A stretch of 31,225 bases of DNA from an uncultured Bulleidia sp. (GTDB lineage Bacteria; Bacillota_I; Bacilli_A; Erysipelotrichales; Erysipelotrichaceae), in NCBI GenBank assembly GCA_934757945.1, contig CAKVLT010000018.1:1-31225 (forward strand), written 5' to 3'. The notes below the pieces were generated by a model that saw nothing but the letters and a program-made list of their open reading frames with translations, made no database searches and was not told the origin of the DNA. Positions 7,343 to 15,207 of the stretch are shown here, in pieces. Position 1 is the stretch's first letter. Every line of letters begins with the position of its first letter. A program made the position numbers and the translations under genes.

Positions 7343-7363
7343 AAGGGCAATCCTTCTTTTTTT
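7341..7363 (+). terminator. Terminator of the PAP2 gene
   Basis: AGAAGG (7341-7346) pairs CCTTCT (7352-7357), followed by a T run to 7363. The stem begins inside the PAP2 stop codon. Confidence 0.85.
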
Positions 7364-7371
7364 GTAGGAAT

Positions 7372-7401
7372 AAAAAAACCAGTACATGAAGGATGTACTG
7401 G
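7372..7401 (-). terminator. Terminator of the NlpC/P60 gene
   Basis: Read on the minus strand, CCAGTACAT/ATGTACTGG arms (7393-7401 with 7379-7387) close a 5-nt loop and are followed by seven T. The hairpin lies 8 bp past the stop codon of the minus-strand gene. Confidence 0.9.
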
Positions 7402-7408
7402 CAGTAAA

Positions 7409-8686
7409 CTACCATAATCTATGAATTACCATATTGCCATTAGTAATCCACCAGATAGGACATTCATAGATGCCCCAGCTTGGATCCATAGCATTGACCA
7501 CATAACCATTACCGGCATAAATACCACAATGACCATACCAGGTAATAAGATCTCCCGGTTGTGCCTGATCATAAGAAACGACAGTACCACAGTTTTCCTG
7601 CTGGAAACTTGTTCGAGGAAGCCAGATGCCAAACTGACCGTAAACATATTGCGTGAATGCAGAACAGTCAATACCGTTATATGGGTCGGTTCCACCATAT
7701 ACATATGGATTTCCAAGGAACTGACGTGCATAATTGACAATTCTTCCACCGATAGTAGAGGTATCCACATCTACAGAGCTTCCACCACTGCTGGAACCAC
7801 CTCCACCAGAAGAGCCACCACTATTGTTGTTATTGTTTTTGTTAGCTTCTTCTTCCTGACGGCGTAATTCTTCAAGACGAGCCTCCTCAGCTTTTCTTTT
7901 TGCTTCAGCAATGGCAGCCTGAATGGATTCCTGAGAGCTGTCTAATGCACTGGATAAGGATAAGGTTTCGGTTTGCTGCTGTTCCAAAGCATCATCCTGT
8001 TTTTCGTATTCCTGCTGGATGACCTGTGCTTCATACTGTTTGGCTAAGGCATCATCCTGCGTGGTTTTCAGATCTTCCTGATTTTTGGAAAGTTCTTCCT
8101 GATCTTTCTGTAATTCTGTAGTGATTGTAATCAGATCTGTCAGGTTTTTCTGAGATCTGTTCGTAATATCTGTAAGACCGGCATAGATTCTAAGAAAATC
8201 TGTGAAGGTTTTAGCACCCATGAGAATATCTACTTCTTTTGCAAGACGCATACCGGATTGAGAGTTGACTATCTGTTTATTGACTTTTGTTTTGAGTTCT
8301 TCCTGTTGTTGCTGTTTGGCTTCAATCTGTGTATTTAAAGAAGCTATCTGGTCAGTAAGATCATCAATTTTGACATTAAGGTCATCAATCTGTGTCTGAT
8401 AGTCTTTGATTTTTGTTTCGTACTCCTCAATGTTAGCGGCTATCGTCGTTCTTTGAGATTCAATATCTGTCAGAGTCTTACTTAAAGTGCTTGACTGTTG
8501 AGAGGCATAGGATAAAAATGCTGTACAGGCATCACTTTGTGCGTTATTGGTATCCGTACAGTATTTTGTCCAGTAAGTGGTATCTGAATAGTCCGGATCT
8601 GCTGCGTAGACTGCAGTAGGGAATAATGCAAAGACAAGGCTTGCAATGGCAGTTGTTTTAATCAATAAGTATCTTCTGTTTTTCAT
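7409..8686 (-). CDS. Secreted NlpC/P60 peptidoglycan hydrolase with coiled coil
   Basis: A 425-residue protein. A signal peptide (residues 1-28, ending AVYA) is followed by a long coiled coil rich in Gln, Glu and Lys (about 50-275), an Asn/Gly/Ser linker (about 283-310) and a C-terminal NlpC/P60 domain. The probable nucleophile is Cys341 (GIDCSAF), with His386 (YGHCGIYAG) as the second catalytic residue. The layout resembles PcsB and CwlO-type hydrolases, which cleave peptidoglycan peptides during growth or division. In those families the coiled coil holds the enzyme inactive until a partner such as FtsEX acts; no ftsEX is in the window. An extended -10 box 8 nt before the ATG suggests a leaderless mRNA. 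Confidence 0.92.
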   Translation of the reverse strand: MKNRRYLLIKTTAIASLVFALFPTAVYAADPDYSDTTYWTKYCTDTNNAQSDACTAFLSYASQQSSTLSKTLTDIESQRTTIAANIEEYETKIKDYQTQIDDLNVKIDDLTDQIASLNTQIEAKQQQQEELKTKVNKQIVNSQSGMRLAKEVDILMGAKTFTDFLRIYAGLTDITNRSQKNLTDLITITTELQKDQEELSKNQEDLKTTQDDALAKQYEAQVIQQEYEKQDDALEQQQTETLSLSSALDSSQESIQAAIAEAKRKAEEARLEELRRQEEEANKNNNNNSGGSSGGGGSSSGGSSVDVDTSTIGGRIVNYARQFLGNPYVYGGTDPYNGIDCSAFTQYVYGQFGIWLPRTSFQQENCGTVVSYDQAQPGDLITWYGHCGIYAGNGYVVNAMDPSWGIYECPIWWITNGNMVIHRLW

Positions 8687-8694
8687 ACTTTCGT

Positions 8695-8700
8695 ATTATA
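8695..8700 (-). promoter_or_regulatory. Extended -10 box of the NlpC/P60 gene
   Basis: On the minus strand TGGTATAAT is followed by ACGAAAGT and then the ATG. The perfect TATAAT with an upstream TG lies only 8 nt before the start codon, leaving an untranslated leader of about 0-2 nt. Confidence 0.65.
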
Positions 8701-8732
8701 CCATCTTTGTAAAGAGCTGTATGTGAAGAAAA

Positions 8733-10061
8733 TCAATATTTATATTCCGCTTTATATCGCAAAAGGAAATATCCAGAGACAGCCATGGCTAGAATCTCCG
8801 CACATACAGGGGATAGCCAGATACCATCTGTTTGCAGAAGTAGAGGTAATACCAGTACAGATCCTGTCTGAAACAGCAAAGTTCTGACAAAGGAAATACA
8901 TGCAGAGATTCTGCCATTATTCAAAGCTGTAAAGAACGCACTGGTCAAAGTGTTGAAACCTGAAAACAAAAAAGTAAAACAATATATAGAGAAGGCATGT
9001 ATGGTAATTTTTAATAGTTCAGCAGAATATCCTACAAACAGGCTTGCAAAAAAAGGGGAACAGAATCTGCAGACTGTACATAGTAAAATGGAACTGACAG
9101 CTATTAAAAGATAGCTTTTTTTTCTTAAATTACGGACTTCTTTATAATTTTCTGCGCCGTAATGGTAAGAAATGACGGGACTGATACCAACGGTATACCC
9201 TATAAAAATGGCAATGAAGATAAACTGTACATACATGATGACTCCATATGCCGCTACTCCGTTTTCTTCCAGATACTTTAATAACTGCATATTAAACAAC
9301 ATGGACACAAGGGAAGAAGAAATATTACTCATAAACTCAGATGCACCATTGGAAGCTGCACGAAGTATAGGAGAGAGCTCCAGTTTTGTACGTACAATTT
9401 GTAATAAAGATGTATTTTTTCTGGCAAAATACAGGATAGGGAAGAAACCACCGATACATTGAGAAATACCAGTTGCAAGTGCAGCACCAGTAATGCCAAA
9501 GGGGAATACAGCAATAAGGATATAGTCAAAGAGCATATTGCTGATACCTGCCACAACTGTAGTATATAATCCCAGTTTTGGTTTCTGTGCAGTGATAAAC
9601 AGAGCCTGAAATAATGTCTGTAACATAAACGGCACATTAAAAATCATATTGATTCTTCCATAAAGTACACAAGTATCCGTCATAGCAGGGGTTGCTCCCA
9701 GCAGTATGGCAATTTGTTTCATAAAAATAAAGCCCATAACTGAGGTGCAGGTTCCAAGAATGATGGTTATAGCAATCATCATGGTGAAGTATCTGTTTGC
9801 TTCAAGAGTTTCCTTTTTGCCAAGATGTAAAGAGACTAAAGCAGAGCCTCCAGTACCAAATACAAAGCCAATTCCTGAAGTAATCATGATGAAAGGCATA
9901 ATAAGATTGACAGACGCAAAAGCAGTTTTTCCAACATAATTGGACACAAAGAACCCATCCACGATACCATAAATAGAGGTGAATATCATCATGATAACAG
10001 AAGGAAACGTAAATCTCAGGATTCTGGAAAATGTAAAGTGATCTTTTAATTGGATGGCCAT
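8733..10061 (-). CDS. MATE family efflux transporter
   Basis: A 442-residue membrane protein with about twelve hydrophobic segments in two repeats, beginning MAIQLKDHFTFSRILRFTFP and containing the MATE-typical IYGIVDGFFVSNYVG near residue 30 and FGTGGSALVSLHLGKKE near residue 70. MATE proteins export drugs or metabolites in exchange for Na+ or H+; the substrate is unknown. It is the second gene of a MarR-MATE operon: its start lies inside the end of the MarR gene (16-bp overlap), so expression should follow the MarR operator upstream. No clear terminator is seen between its stop and the NlpC/P60 promoter region. Confidence 0.93.
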   Translation of the reverse strand: MAIQLKDHFTFSRILRFTFPSVIMMIFTSIYGIVDGFFVSNYVGKTAFASVNLIMPFIMITSGIGFVFGTGGSALVSLHLGKKETLEANRYFTMMIAITIILGTCTSVMGFIFMKQIAILLGATPAMTDTCVLYGRINMIFNVPFMLQTLFQALFITAQKPKLGLYTTVVAGISNMLFDYILIAVFPFGITGAALATGISQCIGGFFPILYFARKNTSLLQIVRTKLELSPILRAASNGASEFMSNISSSLVSMLFNMQLLKYLEENGVAAYGVIMYVQFIFIAIFIGYTVGISPVISYHYGAENYKEVRNLRKKSYLLIAVSSILLCTVCRFCSPFFASLFVGYSAELLKITIHAFSIYCFTFLFSGFNTLTSAFFTALNNGRISACISFVRTLLFQTGSVLVLPLLLQTDGIWLSPVCAEILAMAVSGYFLLRYKAEYKY

Positions 10062-10465
10062 AAGGTAGTTCCCAGTTCCTTTTTAAATGTTTCTTCCATG
10101 GTGAGATAAACCTCAGTATTTTCCAGTGACTGCAGTGCTTTTTCTTCAGCCTGCATTATATACGGGATAAAAGAATCAGTAAAAATCATGCCATCTTCTG
10201 TAAGCTGAAAGTACTTCTTTTTTGTGGTGGAGGGTATAAATTCCACATAACCTTTCTTTTCCAAAGCATGAATAGCAGAATGAATTGTTTGCTTTGGGAG
10301 CAGGACATACATCTGCATATCTGATTGAGAAAGAGGTTTGTTTTCAAGACGGAGATAATAGAATATCCAGAAATCTGTTAAAGAAAGATGGTGCTGTTTT
10401 GCATAGGTATAGTAAATCAGGCCTGTCTGTTTAAAAACCTGATTGAATCTGTATAAGTTGTTCAT
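10046..10465 (-). CDS. MarR family transcriptional regulator (controls MATE)
   Basis: A 139-residue winged-helix regulator. The helix-turn-helix (LSQSDMQMYVLLPKQTIHSAIHALEKKGYV, described here in part; about residues 40-75) is followed by a beta wing (FIPSTTKKKYFQLTEDG) and dimerisation helices at both ends. GGAGG precedes the ATG. The gene overlaps the MATE exporter by 16 bp and is divergent from an MFS transporter. A 20-bp palindrome in its own promoter is the probable operator, giving the classic repressor-plus-exporter circuit released by a small molecule. The inducer is unknown. Confidence 0.9.
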   Translation of the reverse strand: MNNLYRFNQVFKQTGLIYYTYAKQHHLSLTDFWIFYYLRLENKPLSQSDMQMYVLLPKQTIHSAIHALEKKGYVEFIPSTTKKKYFQLTEDGMIFTDSFIPYIMQAEEKALQSLENTEVYLTMEETFKKELGTTLWPSN

Positions 10466-10484
10466 ATTTTAACCTCCGAAAAGA

Positions 10485-10514
10485 AGCATAGTCCGAAATC
10501 GGACTATTGTCAAA
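10485..10514 (-). promoter_or_regulatory. marR-MATE promoter with operator in the spacer
   Basis: On the minus strand a perfect TTGACA (plus 10509-10514), a 17-bp spacer and TATGCT (plus 10485-10490, 4 of 6). The inverted repeat ATAGTCCGA-AA-TCGGACTAT (10488-10507) fills the spacer and touches the -10 box. A bound dimer would block RNA polymerase directly. The same site lies about 30 bp upstream of the -10 candidates of the divergent MFS gene. Confidence 0.75.
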
Positions 10515-10577
10515 TGAAACAATATGACAGCCAACATATGATAGAATTTTAAGCGTATAAAAGGGGGGATGAATGAT

Positions 10578-11744
10578 ATGTCGGCTAAAGAGTTCCTTGG
10601 GTTCAGTCTGATGGATGGTATTTACTGGGGATTTTATGCAGCATTTGGAGGTTTTGCGACTACTTATTTACTGGAGTGTGGTTTAAGCAGTTCTTTTTTA
10701 AGTATCATGTTGTCTGTATTTATGCTGTTATCCTTTATAGGTGCTTTCTTCTGGGGATCTAAGTGTGATAAGGCAAAAACAAATAAAAAAGTATTTATTC
10801 CTCAGTTTCTGATGACTGTAACAGTAGCAATGGCTATCTATTTCCTTGCAAAAATCAATGTGTGGATTTCTACCTGTTTATATCCAGTGTTTGGGTTTCT
10901 TTCTTCTTCTTTAGGCTCTAATCTTGATACATGGATGCTGAGATCTTTTCATAAAGATGCGGGTAAATACGGTAAAGCACGTTCTATAGGTTCTTTGGGG
11001 TATGCAGTAGTTGCACTGGTTATGGGACAGCTGATTCAGAAGTTTGGATATAGTATGATCCCTGTCGGAGCTGGAATTCTGGCTTTGATTGTGTTTGGTT
11101 TTGCTCTTATTATGCAGGAGCTGCCTATGGAAACAACTGCAGAGCATCTGCATATGGAGGATATGTCTCCAAAGAAGCTGATGCATATTCCAAGTTATGT
11201 GTTCATGCTGGTGGTTGTGTTTCTGACAGGACTTGCCATGGCTCCTGTGAATAATCTGAAAATAGTTATCCTGCAAAGTGTAGGAGGGGATGTGTCTGTT
11301 CTTGGAATTGATTCCTTCCTTGGAGTGTGTGTACAGGCTGTATTGATTTTTATTTCTGGTAAGCTGAAAAGAATACCAACATATCTTCGATTATTCCTGA
11401 TGGCTTTCGCTGTGTTGCTGACACAGGTTTCTGTGGCAATGGCTTTTACACCAGCTCTTGTCATTCTGGGAACAGTGTTTGCCAATATCAGTTACGGTAT
11501 CATGTTGCCTACTCAAAGAGAAATAGTGGAAAGTGATGTGCCATCTTCTTTGAAGAATACTGCGCATAGCCTTTCAGATGCAATGTTTGGCAGCTTCTCC
11601 GGTATTCTTGCATTGACATATTCTGGTGTGTTAATGGATGCTTTTGGTGCGAAGTTTGTAGCTGTACTTGGTATTGGTATTATGAGTGTTGCTACTGTAC
11701 TTGCGTTAGTGAAAATGTTGAAAGTGAAAAAAACAGCTGATTAA
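10578..11744 (+). CDS. MFS transporter
   Basis: A 388-residue membrane protein with about twelve transmembrane segments, starting MSAKEFLGFSLMDGIYWGFY. It has a cytoplasmic loop with WGSKCDKAKTNKKV after the second segment, corresponding to the MFS motif A position. It resembles the LacY/nucleoside-symporter-like MFS branch, but the substrate cannot be named. The ATG at 10578 sits 9 nt after GGGGGG (10563-10568). An in-frame ATG at 10569 directly abuts that G run and is less likely, though annotation pipelines may choose it. The gene is divergent from marR-MATE and may share the operator; TATGAT (10537-10542) is a possible -10 box. Confidence 0.9.
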   Translation: MSAKEFLGFSLMDGIYWGFYAAFGGFATTYLLECGLSSSFLSIMLSVFMLLSFIGAFFWGSKCDKAKTNKKVFIPQFLMTVTVAMAIYFLAKINVWISTCLYPVFGFLSSSLGSNLDTWMLRSFHKDAGKYGKARSIGSLGYAVVALVMGQLIQKFGYSMIPVGAGILALIVFGFALIMQELPMETTAEHLHMEDMSPKKLMHIPSYVFMLVVVFLTGLAMAPVNNLKIVILQSVGGDVSVLGIDSFLGVCVQAVLIFISGKLKRIPTYLRLFLMAFAVLLTQVSVAMAFTPALVILGTVFANISYGIMLPTQREIVESDVPSSLKNTAHSLSDAMFGSFSGILALTYSGVLMDAFGAKFVAVLGIGIMSVATVLALVKMLKVKKTAD

Positions 11745-11757
11745 TTCAGCTGTTTTT
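11730..11757. terminator. Bidirectional terminator between convergent genes
   Basis: The arms AAAACAGCTGA and TCAGCTGTTTT (11730-11740 with 11746-11756) close a 5-nt loop, with a T run on each strand. The MFS stop codon (11742-11744) lies in the loop, and the TGA of the minus-strand gene (11746-11748) is in the stem, so one short hairpin ends both genes. Confidence 0.9.
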
Positions 11758-12609
11758 AATCGGATTACCCATAAAGGTATTCTGCATATACGAACTGTCC
11801 TGTTCTTTGAATAATACGTAAGATAATTCCAGGGCTTCGGAATACAGTTCAGGAAATGATTTGGAGATGGTTTTATTTTTGTTCCAGAAGCAAGGGTAAT
11901 GTACCTCTTCAATGTTGATTATTTCTTTTGGGCTGGATCCGTGCATAATCAGATTTGGGACTCTTGTCGGAGAAACAACAAATTCAAATCCAAAAGTAAT
12001 GGTCTGACCTATGTATCTTGGACGAATCAGAGGATTCCATAAAATCAGTTCTGTAAGAGCTGTATGAAATTTATGTTCTTTGATAGGTATGTTATATACT
12101 TTTTCAAAAAGGTCATGATACAGCTTTGAAAGAGCAAGTTTGTCTTCTGTACTCAAAGACATGGATTTCCAGATATTTTTATTCTTGTGTCTTCCTTTCT
12201 GGTTGCATACATAGGCATCTATTTCCGCTTCCATGCGAATATGTGATCTGCCTTTGGAATGCCCATGAGCATCTTTTTCGTATTGCGCAATGGAACAAAT
12301 CAGTCCATGTGCTTTGCAATCCAGAGCATAATGACATAAATATCCTGTCAGATAACTTTCCAGAGATGGATTTTGTTTGCAGTAATCAAATAAAAAATCA
12401 AACTGTTCATGTATTTTTTCTTCATGGAGCATATTTCCGTATTTATGAAGTGCTCCTGGAAGAAAGGACATGTGATGAAAATATAAAATATCAGGTCCCT
12501 GTGTTCCCATCCAGAACATAGGTAAATCTGTGATTTGCTGTCTCATTTTTTTTGGAATGGCATCCAGAAAATCTTTGCCAAATTCAATGTGTGTAGCTGC
12601 GGCTGGCAT
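11746..12609 (-). CDS. Zinc-dependent phospholipase C family protein
   Basis: A 287-residue protein resembling the bacterial zinc-dependent phospholipase C/S1-P1 nuclease-like family. N-terminal AAATHIEFGKDF, MGTQGPDILYFHH (about residues 34-46), KYGNMLHEEKIHEQF and GYLCHYALDCKAHG (about 88-101) give the His/Asp cluster expected to bind several zinc ions. No signal peptide is visible, unlike classical secreted phospholipases, so it is probably intracellular and its lipid or phosphoester substrate is unknown. The ribosome binding site GAAGGTGAAAG precedes the ATG. It is single and convergent with the MFS gene. A 16-bp tandem repeat lies upstream of it. Confidence 0.85.
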   Translation of the reverse strand: MPAAATHIEFGKDFLDAIPKKMRQQITDLPMFWMGTQGPDILYFHHMSFLPGALHKYGNMLHEEKIHEQFDFLFDYCKQNPSLESYLTGYLCHYALDCKAHGLICSIAQYEKDAHGHSKGRSHIRMEAEIDAYVCNQKGRHKNKNIWKSMSLSTEDKLALSKLYHDLFEKVYNIPIKEHKFHTALTELILWNPLIRPRYIGQTITFGFEFVVSPTRVPNLIMHGSSPKEIINIEEVHYPCFWNKNKTISKSFPELYSEALELSYVLFKEQDSSYMQNTFMGNPIKNS

Positions 12610-12627
12610 TCTTTCACCTTCTTTATA

Positions 12628-12659
12628 TATAGTGTAGCACTTTTATAGTGTAGCACTTT
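12628..12659. repeat. Perfect tandem repeat, two 16-bp copies
   Basis: TATAGTGTAGCACTTT occurs twice head to tail (12628-12643 and 12644-12659), 19 bp upstream of the phospholipase-like gene's start on the minus strand. Read on that strand, each copy holds TGCTACACTATA, similar to an extended -10 element. It may be a duplicated promoter or operator. Confidence 0.7.
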
Positions 12660-12691
12660 AATGACATGTTGGACAGGTTATCAAAAAACTC

Positions 12692-12720
12692 TTGAAAGAG
12701 TGATGGAAACCATATATCAT
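12692..12720 (+). promoter_or_regulatory. Promoter of the first degV gene
   Basis: TTGAAA (12692-12697, 5 of 6), a 17-bp spacer and TATCAT (12715-12720, 5 of 6), placed 28 bp before the ATG. Confidence 0.65.
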
Positions 12721-12748
12721 TTACATAGAGTATAAAGGAAAAAGGCTT

Positions 12749-13591
12749 ATGAAAAGAAAATTAGTGGCGGATACAGGCTGTGATATATTTGAAATGCAAG
12801 ATCTGGACTATACGTACTGTCCAATGACAATGTCTTTAGATGGTAAAGAGTATGTAGATTCTCCGGATATTTCCATTGCTGATTTTGTACAGGAAATGGC
12901 ACAGGCAAAAGTATCTCGTTCTGCTTGTCCGGGAACTGGTGTATGGCTTTCTGCTTTTGAAGAAGCAGATGAATCTTATGCTGTAACCATCTCCTCCAAA
13001 CTGTCAGGTTCCTATAATGCAGCTGTGACTGCGGCAGATACATGTATAGAAGAAAATGAGGGAAAGAAAGTGCTTGTTGTGGACTCTAAAAGCGCTGGCC
13101 CTCATGAAAGACTTATAACGGAAAAACTGGCATCTTTGATAAAAACAGATCTTTCTATGGAGGAAATAGAAAAAGAAATTCAGCATTATGTGAATCACAC
13201 ACATATTCTGTTCTGTCTTCAGTCTTTTTCCAATTTTGCAAAGAATGGTCGTATTTCTCCTGCAGTTGCAAAAATTGCGTCAACTTTAGGAATTAAAGTC
13301 ATTGCTTCAGATAACAGAGAAGGAGAAATCAAGATTGCTCATAAAGTGCATGGTAACAGAAAAGTAATTTCTACAATTCTGAAGGAAATGATAAAACAGG
13401 GATACAGTGGGCAGCGAGTTATTATCGGCGATTGTGAAAATCCGTCTATGACTGCAGCTATGAAAGAGGCAATCCTACAGGAATTTCCTGATGCTGATAT
13501 TTTAACGGAAAGAATGAGTATCCTTTGTGACTTCTATGCTGAAAACGGTGGAATGCTTGTAGGCTATGAAGATGCAGGGGTAAATGAGTGA
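12749..13591 (+). CDS. DegV family protein (fatty-acid binding, FakB-like)
   Basis: A 280-residue DegV protein. It has the N-terminal VADTGCDI strand, TISSKLSGSYNAA (about residues 90-102), VVDSKSAGPHERL, and NGRISPAVAKIASTLGIK in the second domain. DegV/FakB proteins bind a fatty acid and present it to FakA kinase for phosphorylation, feeding host or scavenged fatty acids into phospholipid synthesis. No fakA is in the window. A second DegV gene at 23948 differs clearly in sequence, so this genome carries at least two, probably with different acyl preferences. The start has AAGGAAAAAGG upstream and its own promoter. Confidence 0.92.
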   Translation: MKRKLVADTGCDIFEMQDLDYTYCPMTMSLDGKEYVDSPDISIADFVQEMAQAKVSRSACPGTGVWLSAFEEADESYAVTISSKLSGSYNAAVTAADTCIEENEGKKVLVVDSKSAGPHERLITEKLASLIKTDLSMEEIEKEIQHYVNHTHILFCLQSFSNFAKNGRISPAVAKIASTLGIKVIASDNREGEIKIAHKVHGNRKVISTILKEMIKQGYSGQRVIIGDCENPSMTAAMKEAILQEFPDADILTERMSILCDFYAENGGMLVGYEDAGVNE

Positions 13592-13630
13592 CAATTAAGT
13601 GTCTGTAGATTTGCTTTAAAATAAGAGAAA

Positions 13631-13696
13631 GAGAAAAAAAGATTGCATATTTAGTACCAATTGGTGTAATTGGAATACTAATACAGCAATCTTTTT
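13631..13696 (+). terminator. Long branched-free hairpin ending in a T run
   Basis: Three stacked stems: GATTGC/GCAATC (13641-13646 with 13686-13691), TTAGTA/TACTAA (13651-13656 with 13676-13681) and CCAATT/AATTGG (13657-13662 with 13668-13673), ending in TTTTT. It probably terminates the degV transcript, but is larger than a usual terminator. The rest of 13592-13802 shows no convincing gene. Confidence 0.65.
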
Positions 13697-13802
13697 GATA
13701 ATATGTTGTATGCGCAATACATCACTTTGCTATAGAAAAAGTGTACATAGATTTATGGGGAAGGAGTAATGGAGATATCTGCGGATATCCTGAAGATAGA
13801 AT

Positions 13803-14033
13803 ATGAAAAATGAACAACTGAGAAAAACGGGTGTAAGAGTCGGAAAAAACGAATCTGCCTTAACTGCTTTAAAGAATTCTGTTCCACACTGGATTCATCA
13901 TTCTGTAGATGATCCTAACTATATCGGAGGTAAAAAATATCTCCCAACATGCGATTGTTCAGAATGCGGATATACATCCAATGTAGAACACAACGTCTGT
14001 CCTAAATGTGGCGCAAAGATGCATCAAATATGA
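13803..14033 (+). CDS. Small zinc-ribbon protein
   Basis: A 76-residue protein whose C terminus carries two cysteine pairs, CSECG and CPKCG, preceded by a further CDC, as in rubredoxin-like zinc ribbons. The first 50 residues (including VPHWIHHSVDDPNYIGG) match nothing I can name. The ribosome binding site is weak (GAAG), and an upstream mini-ORF of 14 codons (13769-13813) overlaps the start. It lies before IF-1 in the same direction. A nucleic-acid-binding or metal-binding role is possible, but only the metal site is visible. Confidence 0.6.
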   Translation: MKNEQLRKTGVRVGKNESALTALKNSVPHWIHHSVDDPNYIGGKKYLPTCDCSECGYTSNVEHNVCPKCGAKMHQI

Positions 14034-14110
14034 TAAAAACACGAAAAAACTCTATACTTTATCGATGAAATTTGGTAATGTTGCAGTGTAAGTTTTAAGG
14101 AGGCAATCAC

Positions 14111-14326
14111 TTGAGCAAGGAAGATACAATTAAAATCGAGGGAATCGTAGATGAAATCGTTCCTAACGCTTTCATGGTAAAACTTGAAAACGGTCATGTT
14201 GTACGTGCTACTTTAGCTGGTAAGTTACGTATTCATCACATCAAGATCCTACCAGGAGATAAGGTAACGGTAGAATTATCCCCATACGATTTAAGCACAG
14301 GTAGAATTACATATAGATATAGATAA
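14111..14326 (+). CDS. infA: Translation initiation factor IF-1
   Basis: A 71-residue S1-like OB-fold protein: SKEDTIKIEGIVDEIVPNAF, ENGHVV, GKLRIHHIKILPGDKVTVEL and SPYDLSTGRITYRYR match IF-1 nearly end to end. IF-1 binds the 30S A site during initiation. It starts with TTG, 7 nt after AAGGAGG. In most Bacillota infA is in the ribosomal protein cluster near rpmJ; here it stands alone with a terminator directly behind. It could be the only copy moved here or a second paralogue. The stretch HHIKI and the RATLAGKL segment differ from the Bacillus sequence but fit the fold. Confidence 0.93.
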   Translation: MSKEDTIKIEGIVDEIVPNAFMVKLENGHVVRATLAGKLRIHHIKILPGDKVTVELSPYDLSTGRITYRYR

Positions 14327-14350
14327 GATGTCAAAGTCTTATCTTTTTTT
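14322..14350 (+). terminator. Terminator of infA
   Basis: GATAAGA/TCTTATC (14322-14328 with 14337-14343) followed by seven T. The stem includes the infA stop codon. Confidence 0.88.
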
Positions 14351-14386
14351 GTGGTAAAATGAGTTGCATCAGAAGAAGGTATATAT

Positions 14387-15205
14387 ATGGTAGAACTGGT
14401 TATTGCAGATATAGATGGCACTTTACGAGGATTTGAAAGAAATTTTGGTGATATTAACAGAAAAGCACTGCAATTGTGTCATCAGAAAGGCATTCGTCTT
14501 GCGGTGGCAAGTGGAAGACCCTTATGGCAGGAGCTGGAAGATCATGCGAAAGAATGGAATCTTGGATTTCAGTTTGATCTGATTATAGGTATGAACGGCG
14601 GGCAGATTTTTGATACTGTTAAAAATACGAAGAAAGAAATACATCTGCTTTCAACTGATCAGTTGGAATGTATAGTGCATGCTTTACATGAGTATAATTT
14701 AAATCCCTTTGTCTATAGAGAGGGATATTCTCTTGTATTACATATGGATGAAGAGATGGTGCAAAGTGGGAAAAGACATCATTCCAGAATAGAAATATGT
14801 CAACAGGAGAGCGATCTGTATTCCATTCCTACAGGAAAGATTTTATACAGAACGCCAACTGAAAAGATTGCTCTGGAAGTGGAACATATCGGTAAACAGC
14901 TTTCCAAAAAAATCAGTTGTTTCAGAACTGGACCAACCTTGGTGGAATTTCAATCGGTAAATAATAATAAAGGACAGGCGCTTGCACAATATTGTCTTGA
15001 AAATAACATCAACATTCAAAATACCCTTGCCTTTGGAGATGCAGAAAATGATATAGAAATGTTACAGATGGCAGGCACAGGAGTGGCAGTGAAAAATGCA
15101 TTGGAGCCGGTTAAAAGAATTGCTGACGAGATTACTGCCTTTACGGCAGCAGAAGATGGTGTAGGCAGATATCTGTTTGATACATTACATTTAGGAGGAG
15201 AATAG
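14387..15205 (+). CDS. HAD-IIB (Cof-type) phosphatase
   Basis: A 272-residue haloacid dehalogenase superfamily protein. Motif I is DIDGTL near residue 8, motif II is in AVASGRPLW, and motif IV GDAENDIEML lies near residue 220, with a Cof-type cap between. Such enzymes hydrolyse sugar phosphates, FMN or similar small phosphates; the substrate is unknown. The ribosome binding site AGAAGAAGG precedes the ATG. It is followed after 2 bp by the SseB-like gene and is the first gene of a four-gene run ending at the terminator at 17021. Confidence 0.92.
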   Translation: MVELVIADIDGTLRGFERNFGDINRKALQLCHQKGIRLAVASGRPLWQELEDHAKEWNLGFQFDLIIGMNGGQIFDTVKNTKKEIHLLSTDQLECIVHALHEYNLNPFVYREGYSLVLHMDEEMVQSGKRHHSRIEICQQESDLYSIPTGKILYRTPTEKIALEVEHIGKQLSKKISCFRTGPTLVEFQSVNNNKGQALAQYCLENNINIQNTLAFGDAENDIEMLQMAGTGVAVKNALEPVKRIADEITAFTAAEDGVGRYLFDTLHLGGE

Positions 15206-15207
15206 AG

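Noticed and set aside
13769..13813. 14-codon mini-ORF before the zinc-ribbon gene
   Set aside because: AAGGAG is only 2 nt from its ATG, and the peptide has no notable composition. It is more probably a by-product of the leader of the next gene.
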